A DNA stretch of 64,000 nt, from NCBI RefSeq assembly GCF_021729865.1, contig NZ_CP063400.1, positions 4,340,001-4,404,000 on the forward strand, given 5' to 3'. Position 1 is the first letter of the stretch; the number at the start of each line of letters is the position of its first letter. Below, one piece after another: positions 53,799 through 62,650 of the stretch. The notes below the pieces were generated by a model. It saw nothing but the letters and a program-made list of their open reading frames with translations. It did no database searches and was not told the DNA's origin. The DNA is from Hydrogenophaga sp. SL48 (GTDB lineage: Bacteria; Pseudomonadota; Gammaproteobacteria; Burkholderiales; Burkholderiaceae_C). Position numbers and translations under genes: made by a program.

Positions 53799-55556
53799 TC
53801 AGAAACTTTCCCAGTCGTCGCTCGCGCCGCCAGTGCGGGCGGGCGCTGCCACGGGGGGCGGGGCGATGGCTTTGGGGGTGGCTTTGGGGGTGACCGCCGG
53901 CCGCTGGGCAGGGGCGGTGGGCTTGGCGACCAGCTTCACGGGCGTGGCCCGGGGAGGCTGCACGCGCGCGGCGGTGGCTGGCGTGTTTCTGGCCATCAGG
54001 CCTCCCGCTCCGGCGAGTTTGAACACGCTCACCGCCTGCACCAGTTGCTCGGCCTGTTGCTGCAGGCTGCCCGCGGCGGCGGCACTTTCTTCGACCAGGG
54101 CCGCGTTCTGCTGGGTGGCCTGGTCCATCTGCGTCACCGCCTCACTGACCTGGCCCACACCGGCGTTCTGCTCGCTGCTGGCGCTGCTGATCTCGCCCAC
54201 GATGTCGGTCACGCGCTGGATGGACAACACGATTTCCTGCATGGTGCTGCCCGCCTGGTCCACCAGCACGGTGCCTTGCTCCACGCGTTCCACGCTCGCA
54301 TTGATCAGGCCCTTGATCTCTTTCGCCGCTTCGGCACTGCGTTGCGCGAGGTTTCGCACCTCGGCCGCCACCACTGCAAACCCCCGCCCCTGCTCGCCCG
54401 CACGGGCGGCTTCCACGGCCGCGTTGAGGGCGAGGATGTTGGTCTGGAAGGCAATGCCGTCGATCACACCGATGATGTCGCTGATCTTCTTGCTGCTGTC
54501 GTTGATGTCCTTCATGGTCTGCACGACCTGGTTCACGACCTCGCCGCCTTGCACCGCCACGCCGCTGGCACTGGCCGCGAGCTGGTTGGCCTGGCGGGCG
54601 TTGTCGGCGTTCTGGCGCGCCGTCGAACCGAGCTGCTCCATCGAAGCCGAGGTCTGCTCCAGCGCAGAGGCCTGCTGTTCGGTGCGGCCGGACAGGTCGG
54701 CGTTGCCCTGGGCGATTTCGGCGCTGGCTGTGGCCACGCTGTCGGCGCCCAGGCGCACGTCCGAGACCACCCGGGTGAGCGCGGCCTGCATGTCACCCAT
54801 GGCCTGGAGCAGGGGGCTGAACTCATCCTGGGCACCCTGGGGAACGGTCACGGTCAGGTCACCGTCACGCACCCGTTCGGCCACCCGGCGCGACACCTCC
54901 ACGCGGCGGCGCAGCACCTGGGCCACGTAGGTCGAAAAAGCCAGCAAGGCGACAGCGATCGCCAGGGCCGCACCCACGATCAGATTGGACGTGTTCAACA
55001 CATCGCGTTCGATCTCGCTGATGTCCTTCGTCAGGCCTTCGCCCTGGATGCCTTCTCCCGTCGCGAGCTCCTCCAGCAGGCGGTTGCGCACGGGAATGGT
55101 GGTGTCGACCAGGTAGGCGAAGGCTTCTTCCTTTCTGCCTTCCTTGATCAGCGCCAGGTTGGCTTCACCCGCCTTCCAGAAGTCGGCGATGGCGGGGGGC
55201 AGCTTGGTGAAATGGGCCTTGCCCTCGGCCGAAAAGAGGCGCTTTTCGAATGCCCCCAGGGTCTCGTCCATGCTCTTGCGCTTGGCCGCGATGTAGTCCA
55301 GCGTCGCCTGCTGCTCCTCGGGCGTGCGCGCCAGGATGGCGTGCCGGATCTGCAGCGACACCTGGGTCACGTTCAGCTCGAGGTCGGACATGGCCAGCAA
55401 CTGTGGCACACGGTCGCTCTCCGTGTGGGCCGCGAGATCAGCGGCCTCGTGCAGCCCGGTGTACGCGTACCACGCCAGCCCGGCCAGCGCCAGGGACACG
55501 GCCGCGCTCAGCGCATACAGTCGCGCCGCGATGCCAAAGGAAAAACCAGATTTCAT
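53799..55556 (-). CDS. Methyl-accepting chemotaxis protein with DWESF tail (receptor 6)
   Basis: 585 residues; first gene of the array. Helix at 12-30, helical sensor 33-190 ([20 protein letters not shown]), second helix 191-213 and HAMP ([20 protein letters not shown]). The signalling domain has [16 protein letters not shown] and an Ala/Pro-rich tail ends in DDWESF. The pentapeptide is the same as in receptor 5. ATG 55556 has no strong ribosome site upstream. Confidence 0.95.
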   Translation of the reverse strand: MKSGFSFGIAARLYALSAAVSLALAGLAWYAYTGLHEAADLAAHTESDRVPQLLAMSDLELNVTQVSLQIRHAILARTPEEQQATLDYIAAKRKSMDETLGAFEKRLFSAEGKAHFTKLPPAIADFWKAGEANLALIKEGRKEEAFAYLVDTTIPVRNRLLEELATGEGIQGEGLTKDISEIERDVLNTSNLIVGAALAIAVALLAFSTYVAQVLRRRVEVSRRVAERVRDGDLTVTVPQGAQDEFSPLLQAMGDMQAALTRVVSDVRLGADSVATASAEIAQGNADLSGRTEQQASALEQTSASMEQLGSTARQNADNARQANQLAASASGVAVQGGEVVNQVVQTMKDINDSSKKISDIIGVIDGIAFQTNILALNAAVEAARAGEQGRGFAVVAAEVRNLAQRSAEAAKEIKGLINASVERVEQGTVLVDQAGSTMQEIVLSIQRVTDIVGEISSASSEQNAGVGQVSEAVTQMDQATQQNAALVEESAAAAGSLQQQAEQLVQAVSVFKLAGAGGLMARNTPATAARVQPPRATPVKLVAKPTAPAQRPAVTPKATPKAIAPPPVAAPARTGGASDDWESF

Positions 55557-55679
55557 TGTTCAAGCCTCAAAGTGACCGCGCGCCATCTGCTTTCCTGGCC
55601 ACGGACGCGGCACATGGAGGAAACTGTGGCGGCCTGAACCCATGCAGACCAGCAACTCAACCACCACGTTCTGGTGAAA

Positions 55680-55706
55680 ATATCGGCGGTTTGGGCGCGG
55701 TCTGAA
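55680..55706 (-). promoter_or_regulatory. Candidate flagellar sigma-28 promoter of the receptor array
   Basis: On the minus strand GCCGATAT (revcomp at 55680-55687) matches 7 of 8 bases of the FliA -10 (GCCGATAA). The expected -35 position gives TTCAGACC, a poor match. It lies about 125 bases upstream of receptor 6. Confidence 0.3.
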
Positions 55707-55815
55707 GTACCAAAAAAGCATGCATTGGCGTGCCAGATCGGCGATTTGCGCGCACGAACCCGCCGCGTCGCCAAGGTACCGCCCTCCCGCCGACCGATCT
55801 GGTACAAGCCTCGCC

Positions 55816-56505
55816 ATGCGCGCACCCCCCACCGAAACCGTTTCGCCCACCTGGCTCCGGCCCACGCCGTTCATCGACGCTGGTCATCCCGACGTGCAGG
55901 CTTTCGCCGCGCGGCATGCGAGGGGGGCCACCGACCGCGAGCGGGCGGTGGCCCTGAACCTGGCCGTGCGCGATGGACTGCGCTACGACCCCTACCGCAT
56001 CGACCTCTCAGACCACGGCATGACCGCCAGCACCGCGCTGGCGCAAGGTTTCGGCTGGTGTGTGCCCAAGGCCGTGGTGCTGGCGGCCGTGGCGCGTGCG
56101 GCGGGCATCCCGGCGCGGCTGGGGTTCGCCGACGTGCGCAACCACCTCTCCACCGAGCGGTTGCGCCAGACCATGAAGACCGACGTGTTCGCTTGGCACG
56201 GCTACACCGAGCTGTGGCTGGACGGCGGGTGGCGCAAGGCCACACCGGCCTTCAACATCGAGCTGTGCGAGAAATTCGGCCTGTTGCCGCTGGAGTTCAA
56301 CGGCGTGGACGATTCGCTCTACCACCCGTTCGACCGCGCGGGCCAGCGCCACATGGAATACGTGGCCGAGCGCGGCAGCTTCGACGACCTGCCGCTGGCG
56401 CAGATCCGGGCGACCTTCGCCGAGATCTATCCGCAGTGGACGCAGGGCGCCGGGCCGGGCAGCGCCGACTTCGCGGCGGACGCGGAGCGCGAAAACCGCC
56501 GCTGA
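55816..56505 (+). CDS. Transglutaminase-like protein
   Basis: 229 residues. The papain-like triad segments are visible: GWCVPKAVVLAAVARAAGIP with the cysteine, VFAWHGYTELWLDGGW with the histidine, KATPAFN with the following turn. ATG 55816 is a good family start; the frame is open to 55720 but without a better site. Cytoplasmic, no signal peptide. Members act as peptidases or amidases; the specific role is unknown. Confidence 0.88.
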   Translation: MRAPPTETVSPTWLRPTPFIDAGHPDVQAFAARHARGATDRERAVALNLAVRDGLRYDPYRIDLSDHGMTASTALAQGFGWCVPKAVVLAAVARAAGIPARLGFADVRNHLSTERLRQTMKTDVFAWHGYTELWLDGGWRKATPAFNIELCEKFGLLPLEFNGVDDSLYHPFDRAGQRHMEYVAERGSFDDLPLAQIRATFAEIYPQWTQGAGPGSADFAADAERENRR

Positions 56506-56530
56506 GCAAGCTCCGGAGCGACATGCTTCA

Positions 56531-56640
56531 ACCCAGGGCACCGCCGGGCCGGCTTTGCCGGACGGCCAGTGCCGCCCCCTTGAGGGGGGTGACGCCGCAG
56601 GCGGCGCGGGGGGGGGCCTGTTCCTTCGCGGCGCGGGGGG
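56531..56640 (-). repeat. Three-hairpin intergenic element, copy 6
   Basis: CCAGGGCACCGCC, CCGGCTTTGCCGG, CCCCCTTGAGGGGGG and GCCGCAGGCGGCGCGGGGGGG, extended by GGCGCGGGGG at the end. It ends 6 bases from the metW stop (56646). Confidence 0.85.
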
Positions 56641-56645
56641 ATCTA

Positions 56646-57227
56646 TCAGCTCGTGAACTTGAACACTGCGGTGCTGGCCATCAGGTTGGGCGCAAAACGC
56701 ACCTCGCGGCCCTCGTGCAGCCCGAAGCTGTCTTCGATGGTGAGGCTGTTGCGGCGCGCGAGCACCTCGAAGTCGTTGAAAGTGCCGACGCGGATGTTGG
56801 GCGTGTCGTACCACTCGTAAGGCAGGCGTTTGGTCACGGGCATGTGGCCCTGCAACACCGCCAGCCGGTTGGGCCAGTGGGCAAAGTTGGGGAAGGCCAC
56901 GACGCCGATGCGCCCCACGCGCGCGGTTTCCTGCAGCATGGTCTGCGCGTTGCGCAGGTGCTGCAGGGTGTCGATCTGCAGCACGACGTCGAAAGCGTCG
57001 TCGCCGAACATGGTGAGGCCACCCTCCAGGTTGAGCTGGAGCACGTTGACGCCGCGCTTCACGCAGGCCAGCAGCTTGGCGTCGTCGATCTCCACGCCGT
57101 AGCCAGTGCACTGCCGCGTGGCCTGCAGGTGGGCGAGCAGGGCGCCATCGCCGCAGCCCAGATCGAGCACGCGCGAACCGGGTGGCACGAGGCGGGCGAT
57201 GCTGTGCATCACGTTGGGATCAGCCAT
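56646..57227 (-). CDS. metW: Methionine biosynthesis protein MetW
   Basis: 193 residues. SAM-dependent methyltransferase fold: [28 protein letters not shown], and [17 protein letters not shown]. It partners MetX, apparently raising its activity, in Proteobacteria. The start overlaps metX by 8 bases, as in most metXW operons. It is under the same SAM-II riboswitch. Confidence 0.93.
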   Translation of the reverse strand: MADPNVMHSIARLVPPGSRVLDLGCGDGALLAHLQATRQCTGYGVEIDDAKLLACVKRGVNVLQLNLEGGLTMFGDDAFDVVLQIDTLQHLRNAQTMLQETARVGRIGVVAFPNFAHWPNRLAVLQGHMPVTKRLPYEWYDTPNIRVGTFNDFEVLARRNSLTIEDSFGLHEGREVRFAPNLMASTAVFKFTS

Positions 57228-58416
57228 GGGTCACCTCCCCTTTCTCAACGGCACTCACCGTCTGTTCAAAGTAGGCCCGCACCGCGGCGTGGTAGCGCGG
57301 GTCGTCCAGCAGGAAGGCATCGTGGCCGTGCGGCGCGTCGATCTCGGCGTAGCTCACCTCGCGCCGGTTCTCCAGCAGCGCCTTGACGATCTCGCGGCTG
57401 CGCGCGGGCGAGAAGCGCCAGTCGGTGGTGAAACTCACGAGCAGGAACTTGGCCTTGGCGCGCGCCAGGGCGGTGCTCAGGTTGCCGTCGTGTTCGCGCG
57501 CGGGATCGAAGTAGTCGAGCGCGCGGGTGATCAGCAGGTAGGTGTTGGCGTCGAAGTACTCGCTGAACTTGTCGCCCTGGTAACGCAGGTAGCTCTCGAT
57601 CTGGAACTCCACATCCTGCGTCGAGTAGCGGTAAGCCAACTCGGCCGCGGCCGCGGGATCGCTGACATCGGATGAACGCAGGGTCCGGCCGAACTTTTCG
57701 TTCATCACATCGTCGCTCAGGTAGGTGATGTGGCCGATCATGCGGGCGATGCGAAGGCCCCGGCGTGGCAGCGTGCCTTCGCGCAGGTAGTGGCCGTCGC
57801 GGAAATCGGGGTCGGTCACGATGGCACGGCGCGCCACCTCGTTGAACGCGATGTTCTCGGCCGTGAGGTTGGGCGCGCTGGCCACCACCACGGCGTGGCG
57901 CACGCGGTCCGGAAACTGCAAGGTCCAGCTCAGGGTCTGCATGCCACCCAGGCTGCCGCCCATGACGGCGGCCAGCGTCTGGATCCCGAGCACGTCGAGC
58001 AGGCGGGCCTGGGCATTCACCCAGTCTTCCACCGTGACCACCGGAAAATCCGCGCCCCAGGGCTGACCGGTGGCGGGGTTGGTGTGGGTGGGGCCGGTGC
58101 TGCCGAAGCAAGAGCCCAGGTTGTTGACGCCGATCACAAACCATCGGTCGGTGTCTACCGACTTGCCCGGGCCGATCATGCTGTGCCACCAGCCTTCGCT
58201 GCGCGCGATGGGCTGGCCGCTGGCGTCGGCGTGGTGACCGGCCACGTGGTGGCTGGCGTTGAGCGCGTGGCAGATCAGCACCGCGTTGGACCGGTCGGCG
58301 TTGAGCGTGCCGTAGGTTTCATAGACCAGCTCGTAGGCCGGCAACACCGCACCGCTTTTCAGGGGCAGCGGGTCGGTGAAACGCTGGGTTTGGGGCGTGA
58401 CGATCACGGTGTGCAC
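57220..58416 (-). CDS. metX: Homoserine O-acyltransferase MetX
   Basis: About 398 residues; acylates homoserine in methionine synthesis. Alpha/beta-hydrolase fold with [35 protein letters not shown] (nucleophile Ser near 160) and [13 protein letters not shown] (His). Only GTG starts exist (58416 or 58407); I use 58416. Whether the donor is acetyl- or succinyl-CoA cannot be decided here. A SAM-II riboswitch with terminator and a promoter precede it. Confidence 0.93.
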   Translation of the reverse strand: MHTVIVTPQTQRFTDPLPLKSGAVLPAYELVYETYGTLNADRSNAVLICHALNASHHVAGHHADASGQPIARSEGWWHSMIGPGKSVDTDRWFVIGVNNLGSCFGSTGPTHTNPATGQPWGADFPVVTVEDWVNAQARLLDVLGIQTLAAVMGGSLGGMQTLSWTLQFPDRVRHAVVVASAPNLTAENIAFNEVARRAIVTDPDFRDGHYLREGTLPRRGLRIARMIGHITYLSDDVMNEKFGRTLRSSDVSDPAAAAELAYRYSTQDVEFQIESYLRYQGDKFSEYFDANTYLLITRALDYFDPAREHDGNLSTALARAKAKFLLVSFTTDWRFSPARSREIVKALLENRREVSYAEIDAPHGHDAFLLDDPRYHAAVRAYFEQTVSAVEKGEVTHG

Positions 58417-58435
58417 CTCGGGCCTGGCGAGACCC

Positions 58436-58475
58436 AAAAACAAAAATCCCGGTGCCGCAAGGTGCGAGACCGGGA
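58436..58475 (-). terminator. Riboswitch-controlled terminator upstream of metX
   Basis: On the minus strand TCCCGGT pairs with ACCGGGA (7 bp), followed by TTTTTGTTTTTGGG. It stands between the aptamer and the metX start codon, so it can end transcription when S-adenosylmethionine is bound. Confidence 0.75.
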
Positions 58476-58477
58476 GT

Positions 58478-58531
58478 CCCCCCTTTAGCGGTATTTGTAA
58501 AGCGCCCGCAATCCGGACAAATCGGCGCTGG
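58478..58531 (-). ncRNA. SAM-II riboswitch aptamer
   Basis: Minus strand: P1 AGCGCC pairs with GGCGCT (58524-58529 / 58501-58506). The loop GATTTGTCCGGATTGC and the downstream ACAAATACCGCTAAAGGGG match the SAM-II pseudoknot consensus (GAUUU..CGGAUUGC..AAAU..GCUAAA). It binds S-adenosylmethionine and lies ahead of metX-metW, the classic target. Confidence 0.85.
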
Positions 58532-58536
58532 AGGAC

Positions 58537-58564
58537 AGTATAAATTGAAGCCTGCCTCTGGCAA
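58537..58564 (-). promoter_or_regulatory. Promoter of metXW
   Basis: On the minus strand TTGCCA (58559-58564) and TATACT (58537-58542) are 16 bases apart. Transcription would begin right at the riboswitch. The rest of the gap to the RRM gene at 58850 holds that gene's own leader and no other gene. Confidence 0.7.
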
Positions 58565-58849
58565 ACCCACCTGTGGAACATGACAGAACGCTCCGACCGG
58601 CCGCCGACAGCGGCACCGCGGCGGTGGGGGGGGTGTCGGCCGTTCACTGTTGCGAATGCGCACCACACCGGAAAGCGCCTCGAAGCGATCCCAAAAAAAT
58701 CACTGGCGCCGGGGCATTCGGAGCATAATCCGCTGGCGAGCGTCTGAAAACCTCGCTTGACAAGTGATCGGTTGGTTTCGCGTGCTACAGGTTTGTTTGC
58801 TAACGGGGCTCCATCGCTATTTTTCTCAGTGTTATTAGGAGTCCCAACC

Positions 58850-59251
58850 ATGGGCAACAAATTGTACGTGGGCAACCTGCCCTACACCGTGCGTGACGAA
58901 GACCTGCAGCAAGCTTTCAGCGCCTACGGCTCTGTCAACAGCGCCAAGGTCATGATGGAACGTGACACCGGCCGCTCCAAAGGTTTCGGCTTTGTCGAAA
59001 TGGGCAGCGACGCAGAAGCGCTCGCCGCCGTTGAAGGCATGAACGGTCAGTCCCTGGGTGGTCGCAGCCTCGTCGTGAACGAAGCACGTCCGATGGAAGC
59101 CCGCCCCCCCCGCACCGGCGGCGGCGGCTTCGGTGGCCCCCGCGGTGGTGGCGGCGGCTTCGGTGGTGGCGGCGAAGGCGGTTTCCGCAGCCCCTACGGC
59201 GGCGGTGGCCGTCGTGAAGGCGGTGGCGGTGGTGGCCGCGGCGGTTACTGA
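58850..59251 (+). CDS. RNA-binding protein, RRM type with glycine-rich tail
   Basis: 133 residues. One RRM: RNP2 KLYVGNL at residue 4 and RNP1 KGFGFVEM at residue 44. The tail from residue 88 is Gly/Arg-rich ([20 protein letters not shown] and on to GRGGY). Such small proteins are single-RRM RNA chaperones, often cold-induced. AGGAG lies 7-11 bases upstream of ATG 58850. The long leader (58740-58849) could hold a temperature-sensitive structure. Confidence 0.93.
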   Translation: MGNKLYVGNLPYTVRDEDLQQAFSAYGSVNSAKVMMERDTGRSKGFGFVEMGSDAEALAAVEGMNGQSLGGRSLVVNEARPMEARPPRTGGGGFGGPRGGGGGFGGGGEGGFRSPYGGGGRREGGGGGGRGGY

Positions 59252-59297
59252 TCGCCCGACCTCTCCGCCATTCCCGGTCCTCTGAGGCTGGAAATGC

Positions 59298-59329
59298 AAA
59301 AGCCCCCCGGCATGCCGAGGGGCTTTTTT
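59298..59329. terminator. Strong bidirectional terminator
   Basis: AAAAGCCCC / GGGGCTTTT arms with an inner CGGCATGCCG palindrome and a T run on each strand. It serves the RRM gene (plus) and the SDR gene (minus). Confidence 0.9.
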
Positions 59330-59404
59330 GTTGGCGCTCGCTTTTTGAGGTCCTGCTCGCGACTGGATCGACCCGGTTGGCGACCCATGTGCGCCGGGCG
59401 CGCG

Positions 59405-60223
59405 TCAACCGGTTGACCGGCCCTCTCCCTCACGGTGCTTGCGCGCGCGACCGGTCAGCAGGCGATCGTACAAGGGGTTGGGCATCAGCCTCAGCAGCTT
59501 GGCCACCACCCCCATCTGCCATGGGATGACGCGGTAACTCGTCCCGGCCCTGATGGTGGCGAAAGCACGGTCGGCAAACGCCGCGGGGCTCAGCAGGAAC
59601 GGCATGGCGTATCGGTTCTGCTGCGTCAGCGGTGTGTCCACATAGCCAGGCAACAGGGTGACCACGTCGACCCCGCTGCGGCGCAACTCACCTCTCAAGC
59701 TTTCGCAGTACGCCACCACGGCGGCCTTGCTGGCGCAATACGCCCCATGGCCAGGCAGGCCGCGAATGGCCGCCACGCTGGCGATGCCCACCAGCCGGCC
59801 GGTGCCACGCGCCACCATGGCTTTCACGAAGGGGTGGAAGGTGGCGGCGAGGCCGGTGTTGTTGAGCGCAAAGGTGCGGGCCATCACATCCAGGTCTTCA
59901 CGTTCGGCGGTGTCCATGCCGATGCTGAGGCCCGCGCTGGCGATCACCACGTCGGGCACGCCCTGCTCAGCCAGACAGCGCTGGCCCGCTGCGACGATGC
60001 TGTCCGTCTCGGCCACATCCGCCAGGTACACCCGGCAGCGCTGATCATCCCAGCCCTGCGCATTCACCCAGGCCTGAAGCACCTCACTGCGCCGAGCCAC
60101 CAGAGCCAGCCGGTAACCGGCTTGGGCGTAACGCAACGCCAGCGCCTGCCCGATGCCACTGGAGGCGCCGGTGATGAAAACGAGGGGGCGGTCGGCGACG
60201 CTGCCGGAGCGGGCGACGGTCAT
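59405..60223 (-). CDS. Short-chain dehydrogenase/reductase
   Basis: 272 residues. NAD(P)-binding TGASSGIGQALALRYAQAG near residue 18, catalytic Ser in GIASVAAIRG and Tyr-x-x-x-Lys in GAYCASKAAVVAYCESLRGE (near 155). It follows lptC by 4 bases, so it belongs to the lipopolysaccharide unit, but its substrate is unknown. ATG 60223 is supported by position. Confidence 0.88.
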   Translation of the reverse strand: MTVARSGSVADRPLVFITGASSGIGQALALRYAQAGYRLALVARRSEVLQAWVNAQGWDDQRCRVYLADVAETDSIVAAGQRCLAEQGVPDVVIASAGLSIGMDTAEREDLDVMARTFALNNTGLAATFHPFVKAMVARGTGRLVGIASVAAIRGLPGHGAYCASKAAVVAYCESLRGELRRSGVDVVTLLPGYVDTPLTQQNRYAMPFLLSPAAFADRAFATIRAGTSYRVIPWQMGVVAKLLRLMPNPLYDRLLTGRARKHREGEGRSTG

Positions 60224-60227
60224 GGCG

Positions 60228-60881
60228 TCAACGCGGCGCGAACCGGGCACGCACCTGGCCTGTCATCACCACGACCCGGGTATCACCCTGGTAGTCCAGG
60301 GTGTTGGCGGTGATCTGGTCCTTGTCGCGCACCAGCAGGACCGGCTGATCGGACATGACATGGTCGGGATCCACCGACACACGCAGGTACTCGCCATGAA
60401 ACTCCATGCGGGCCAACGGCTGTCCACTCGGACTGTGCCCCGCCTGGCGCACCACAGCGGCATCGCCTTCAAGCACAAACACCGTGCCGGCGTCGTTGCT
60501 GGTGATCGTCCTGGCGGTGGCCGTGGAGAGCTGGCGCTGGGGGTTGAACGAACGGATGCGCGCGGCGTCCACGACCAAGGTACCGGTGTCGGGGTGGTGG
60601 CGCGCCTCGGTCCCGAACAGCTCGGTCTTGAGTGCGCCTCCGGCCTCGAACACTTTGACCGAGAAGCGCTTCATGAAATAGTCGGGCTCGTGCGTCACCG
60701 GCTGCTCGGCGGCGGGCTGCTCGGGCTCCGGTGTGGCGCGCAACAGCCAGTAGGACGCCAGCGCCAGCAGCATCATGAGCAGCACCGGCAGGTAGATCGA
60801 CATCCTGTCCCACCAGCGGCCGAAGCCGAACTTGCGGACAGGCGCTGCGCCAGGGGAAACGAGGGGAACGGCCATGCTCAT
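60228..60881 (-). CDS. lptC: LptC, LPS export periplasmic protein
   Basis: 217 residues. One membrane anchor (about 30-48, YLPVLLMMLLALASYWLL) then a periplasmic OstA-like strand domain with DYFMKRFSVKVFEAGG and ADNTLDYQ-type repeats (TANTLDYQGD). It bridges LptB2FG and LptA. ATG 60881 overlaps the kdsC stop by 4 bases (ATGA). No lptA or lptB follows. Confidence 0.85.
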   Translation of the reverse strand: MSMAVPLVSPGAAPVRKFGFGRWWDRMSIYLPVLLMMLLALASYWLLRATPEPEQPAAEQPVTHEPDYFMKRFSVKVFEAGGALKTELFGTEARHHPDTGTLVVDAARIRSFNPQRQLSTATARTITSNDAGTVFVLEGDAAVVRQAGHSPSGQPLARMEFHGEYLRVSVDPDHVMSDQPVLLVRDKDQITANTLDYQGDTRVVVMTGQVRARFAPR

Positions 60882-61444
60882 CTCGCGGCCATCTCCAGTT
60901 CGGTCACATAGTGACCGCTCGCCACCAGCAGCAAGTCACAGAGCTCCCGCACCGCACCCATGCCCGGCGCGCGCGCGGTGACATGGTGTGCCAGCGCCAA
61001 CACCTCGGCGTGGGCCGTGGCCGGCACGCACGCGAGCGCCGCGCGGCGCAGCATGGGCAAATCGGGCCAATCGTCGCCCATCGCTGCGGCTTGCGACCAG
61101 TCCAGCCCCAGCTCAGCCAGGATCGATTCGGCCGCCGGGCGTTTGTCTTCGGTGCCGAGGCGCAGATGGGTCACCCCCAGCGCGCTCAGACGCGTGCGCA
61201 GGGCCGGCGCATCACGACCACTGATCACCGCTGGTGTGATGCCGGCCCGCTGCAGCAGCTTGATGCCGTGGCCATCGAGTGTGTGAAACCGTTTGAGCGT
61301 CTCGCCGACGTCGCTGAAATACAGGCCACCGTCGGTCAACACACCGTCCACATCGAAGAACACCACGCGCACCGGCTGGGCGCGAAGCAACAGCTCGGGG
61401 TCGAAGTTCAGCGTGGGCCGCAGCGGCGGAAGGTCAGAAGACAT
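60878..61444 (-). CDS. kdsC: 3-deoxy-D-manno-octulosonate 8-phosphate phosphatase
   Basis: 188 residues. HAD-fold phosphatase of Kdo synthesis. VVFFDVDGVLTDGGLYFSDV (nucleophile Asp), AVISGRDAPALRTRL, and AMGDDWPDLPMLRRA are all present. Between the kdsD gene (after a repeat) and lptC on the minus strand. Confidence 0.93.
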   Translation of the reverse strand: MSSDLPPLRPTLNFDPELLLRAQPVRVVFFDVDGVLTDGGLYFSDVGETLKRFHTLDGHGIKLLQRAGITPAVISGRDAPALRTRLSALGVTHLRLGTEDKRPAAESILAELGLDWSQAAAMGDDWPDLPMLRRAALACVPATAHAEVLALAHHVTARAPGMGAVRELCDLLLVASGHYVTELEMAAR

Positions 61445-61490
61445 GGGGCAATGCTAACGGGAGAGGAAGCGTTCGAGTGAGGTGTGTTCA

Positions 61491-61565
61491 GGCCAGGGCG
61501 CCGCGGAACCGGCTTTGCCGGGCCGCCAGCGCCGCCCCGGGGGGTGACGCCGAAGGCGGCGCTGG
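61491..61565 (-). repeat. Three-hairpin intergenic element, copy 7
   Basis: CCAGGGCGCCGCGGAACCGG, CCGGCTTTGCCGG, a short CCCCGGGGGG and GCCGAAGGCGGC. The second hairpin is smaller than in the other copies. It ends 20 bases from the kdsD stop (61585), between kdsD and kdsC. Confidence 0.8.
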
Positions 61566-61584
61566 GAGATCTGTGGTTAGGGAG

Positions 61585-62583
61585 TCAAATGACCTTCGCA
61601 CGCATCAGGTCGTTGCTGTTGAGCGCACCACACAGCCGCCCCGCGTCGTCCACCACCAGCACGCTGGTGATGCAACCGGCCTCCATCAGGTCGGCAGCCA
61701 CCACCGCCAGCACATCGGCGCGCACCGTGCGCGGGTTGGGGTGCATCACCTCGGCGGCAGAGAGTGCACGCAGATCGGCACCGCTGCCGGTTTTCTCGAT
61801 CAGGCGGCGCAGGTCACCGTCCGTGAAGATGCCCAGCACCCGATCGTCCGCATCGACGATGGCGCTCATGCCCAGCCCCTTGGCGCTGACCACGCGCATC
61901 AGCTCCATCAAACTGGTCTGTGCCGACACGCGCGGGACATCGTCACCGCTGCGCATCACGTCGCTCACGAGCGTGAGGAGCTTGCGCCCCAGAGCGCCGC
62001 CGGGGTGCGAACGGGCAAAGTCGTCGGCTTTGAAGCCCCGTGCGTCGAGCAAGGCCACGGCCAGCGCGTCACCCAGTGCGAGTTGCGCGGTGGTGCTGGC
62101 GGTGGGGGCCAGGTTGTGCGGGCAGGCCTCTTTTTCGACCGAGGTGTCGAGCACCACGTCGGCGTGTCGCCCGAGCGTGGACGAGGCCCGGCCAGTGAAC
62201 GCGACCAGCGGCACACCCATGCGTTTGATCAGTGGAAGGATGGCGGTGAGCTCCTCGCTTTCGCCGCTGTTGCTGATGCCGAGCACCACGTCGGCCGCGG
62301 TGATCATGCCCAGGTCGCCATGGCTGGCCTCGGCAGGGTGCACGAACATCGCGGGCGTTCCGGTGGAGGCCAGGGTGGCGGTGATCTTGCGTCCGATGTG
62401 GCCGCTCTTGCCCATGCCCATGACCACCACGCGCCCCTTGCACGACAGCAGCAGGTCCACCGCACGCACGAAACGGTCGTCCAGCCGTCCGGCCATGGAG
62501 AGCACCGCCTGGGCCTCAATGTCCAGGGCTTCGCGCGCCAGATTGGTGGTGCGAACGGGATCCAGGGTGGGGGGCAGACTCAT
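61585..62583 (-). CDS. kdsD: Arabinose-5-phosphate isomerase KdsD
   Basis: 332 residues. The SIS domain has VVMGMGKSGHIGRKITATLA and LGISNSGESEELTAI. Two CBS domains follow (residues about 210-330: VSDVMRSGDDVPRVS and AAEVMHPNPRTVRAD). It converts ribulose 5-phosphate to arabinose 5-phosphate for Kdo. ATG 62583 is preferred over TTG 62586. Confidence 0.95.
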   Translation of the reverse strand: MSLPPTLDPVRTTNLAREALDIEAQAVLSMAGRLDDRFVRAVDLLLSCKGRVVVMGMGKSGHIGRKITATLASTGTPAMFVHPAEASHGDLGMITAADVVLGISNSGESEELTAILPLIKRMGVPLVAFTGRASSTLGRHADVVLDTSVEKEACPHNLAPTASTTAQLALGDALAVALLDARGFKADDFARSHPGGALGRKLLTLVSDVMRSGDDVPRVSAQTSLMELMRVVSAKGLGMSAIVDADDRVLGIFTDGDLRRLIEKTGSGADLRALSAAEVMHPNPRTVRADVLAVVAADLMEAGCITSVLVVDDAGRLCGALNSNDLMRAKVI

Positions 62584-62650
62584 CAATGGATTATCGCCGC
62601 AGCCACCGAATGGCGACTTCGCACGAGAGTCACCCGATTAACATCAGTGC

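Noticed and set aside
53265..55637. 790-codon open frame on the plus strand across cheW and receptor 6
   Set aside because: Antisense frame of two clear chemotaxis genes; His/Arg/Gly-rich and without recognisable domains.
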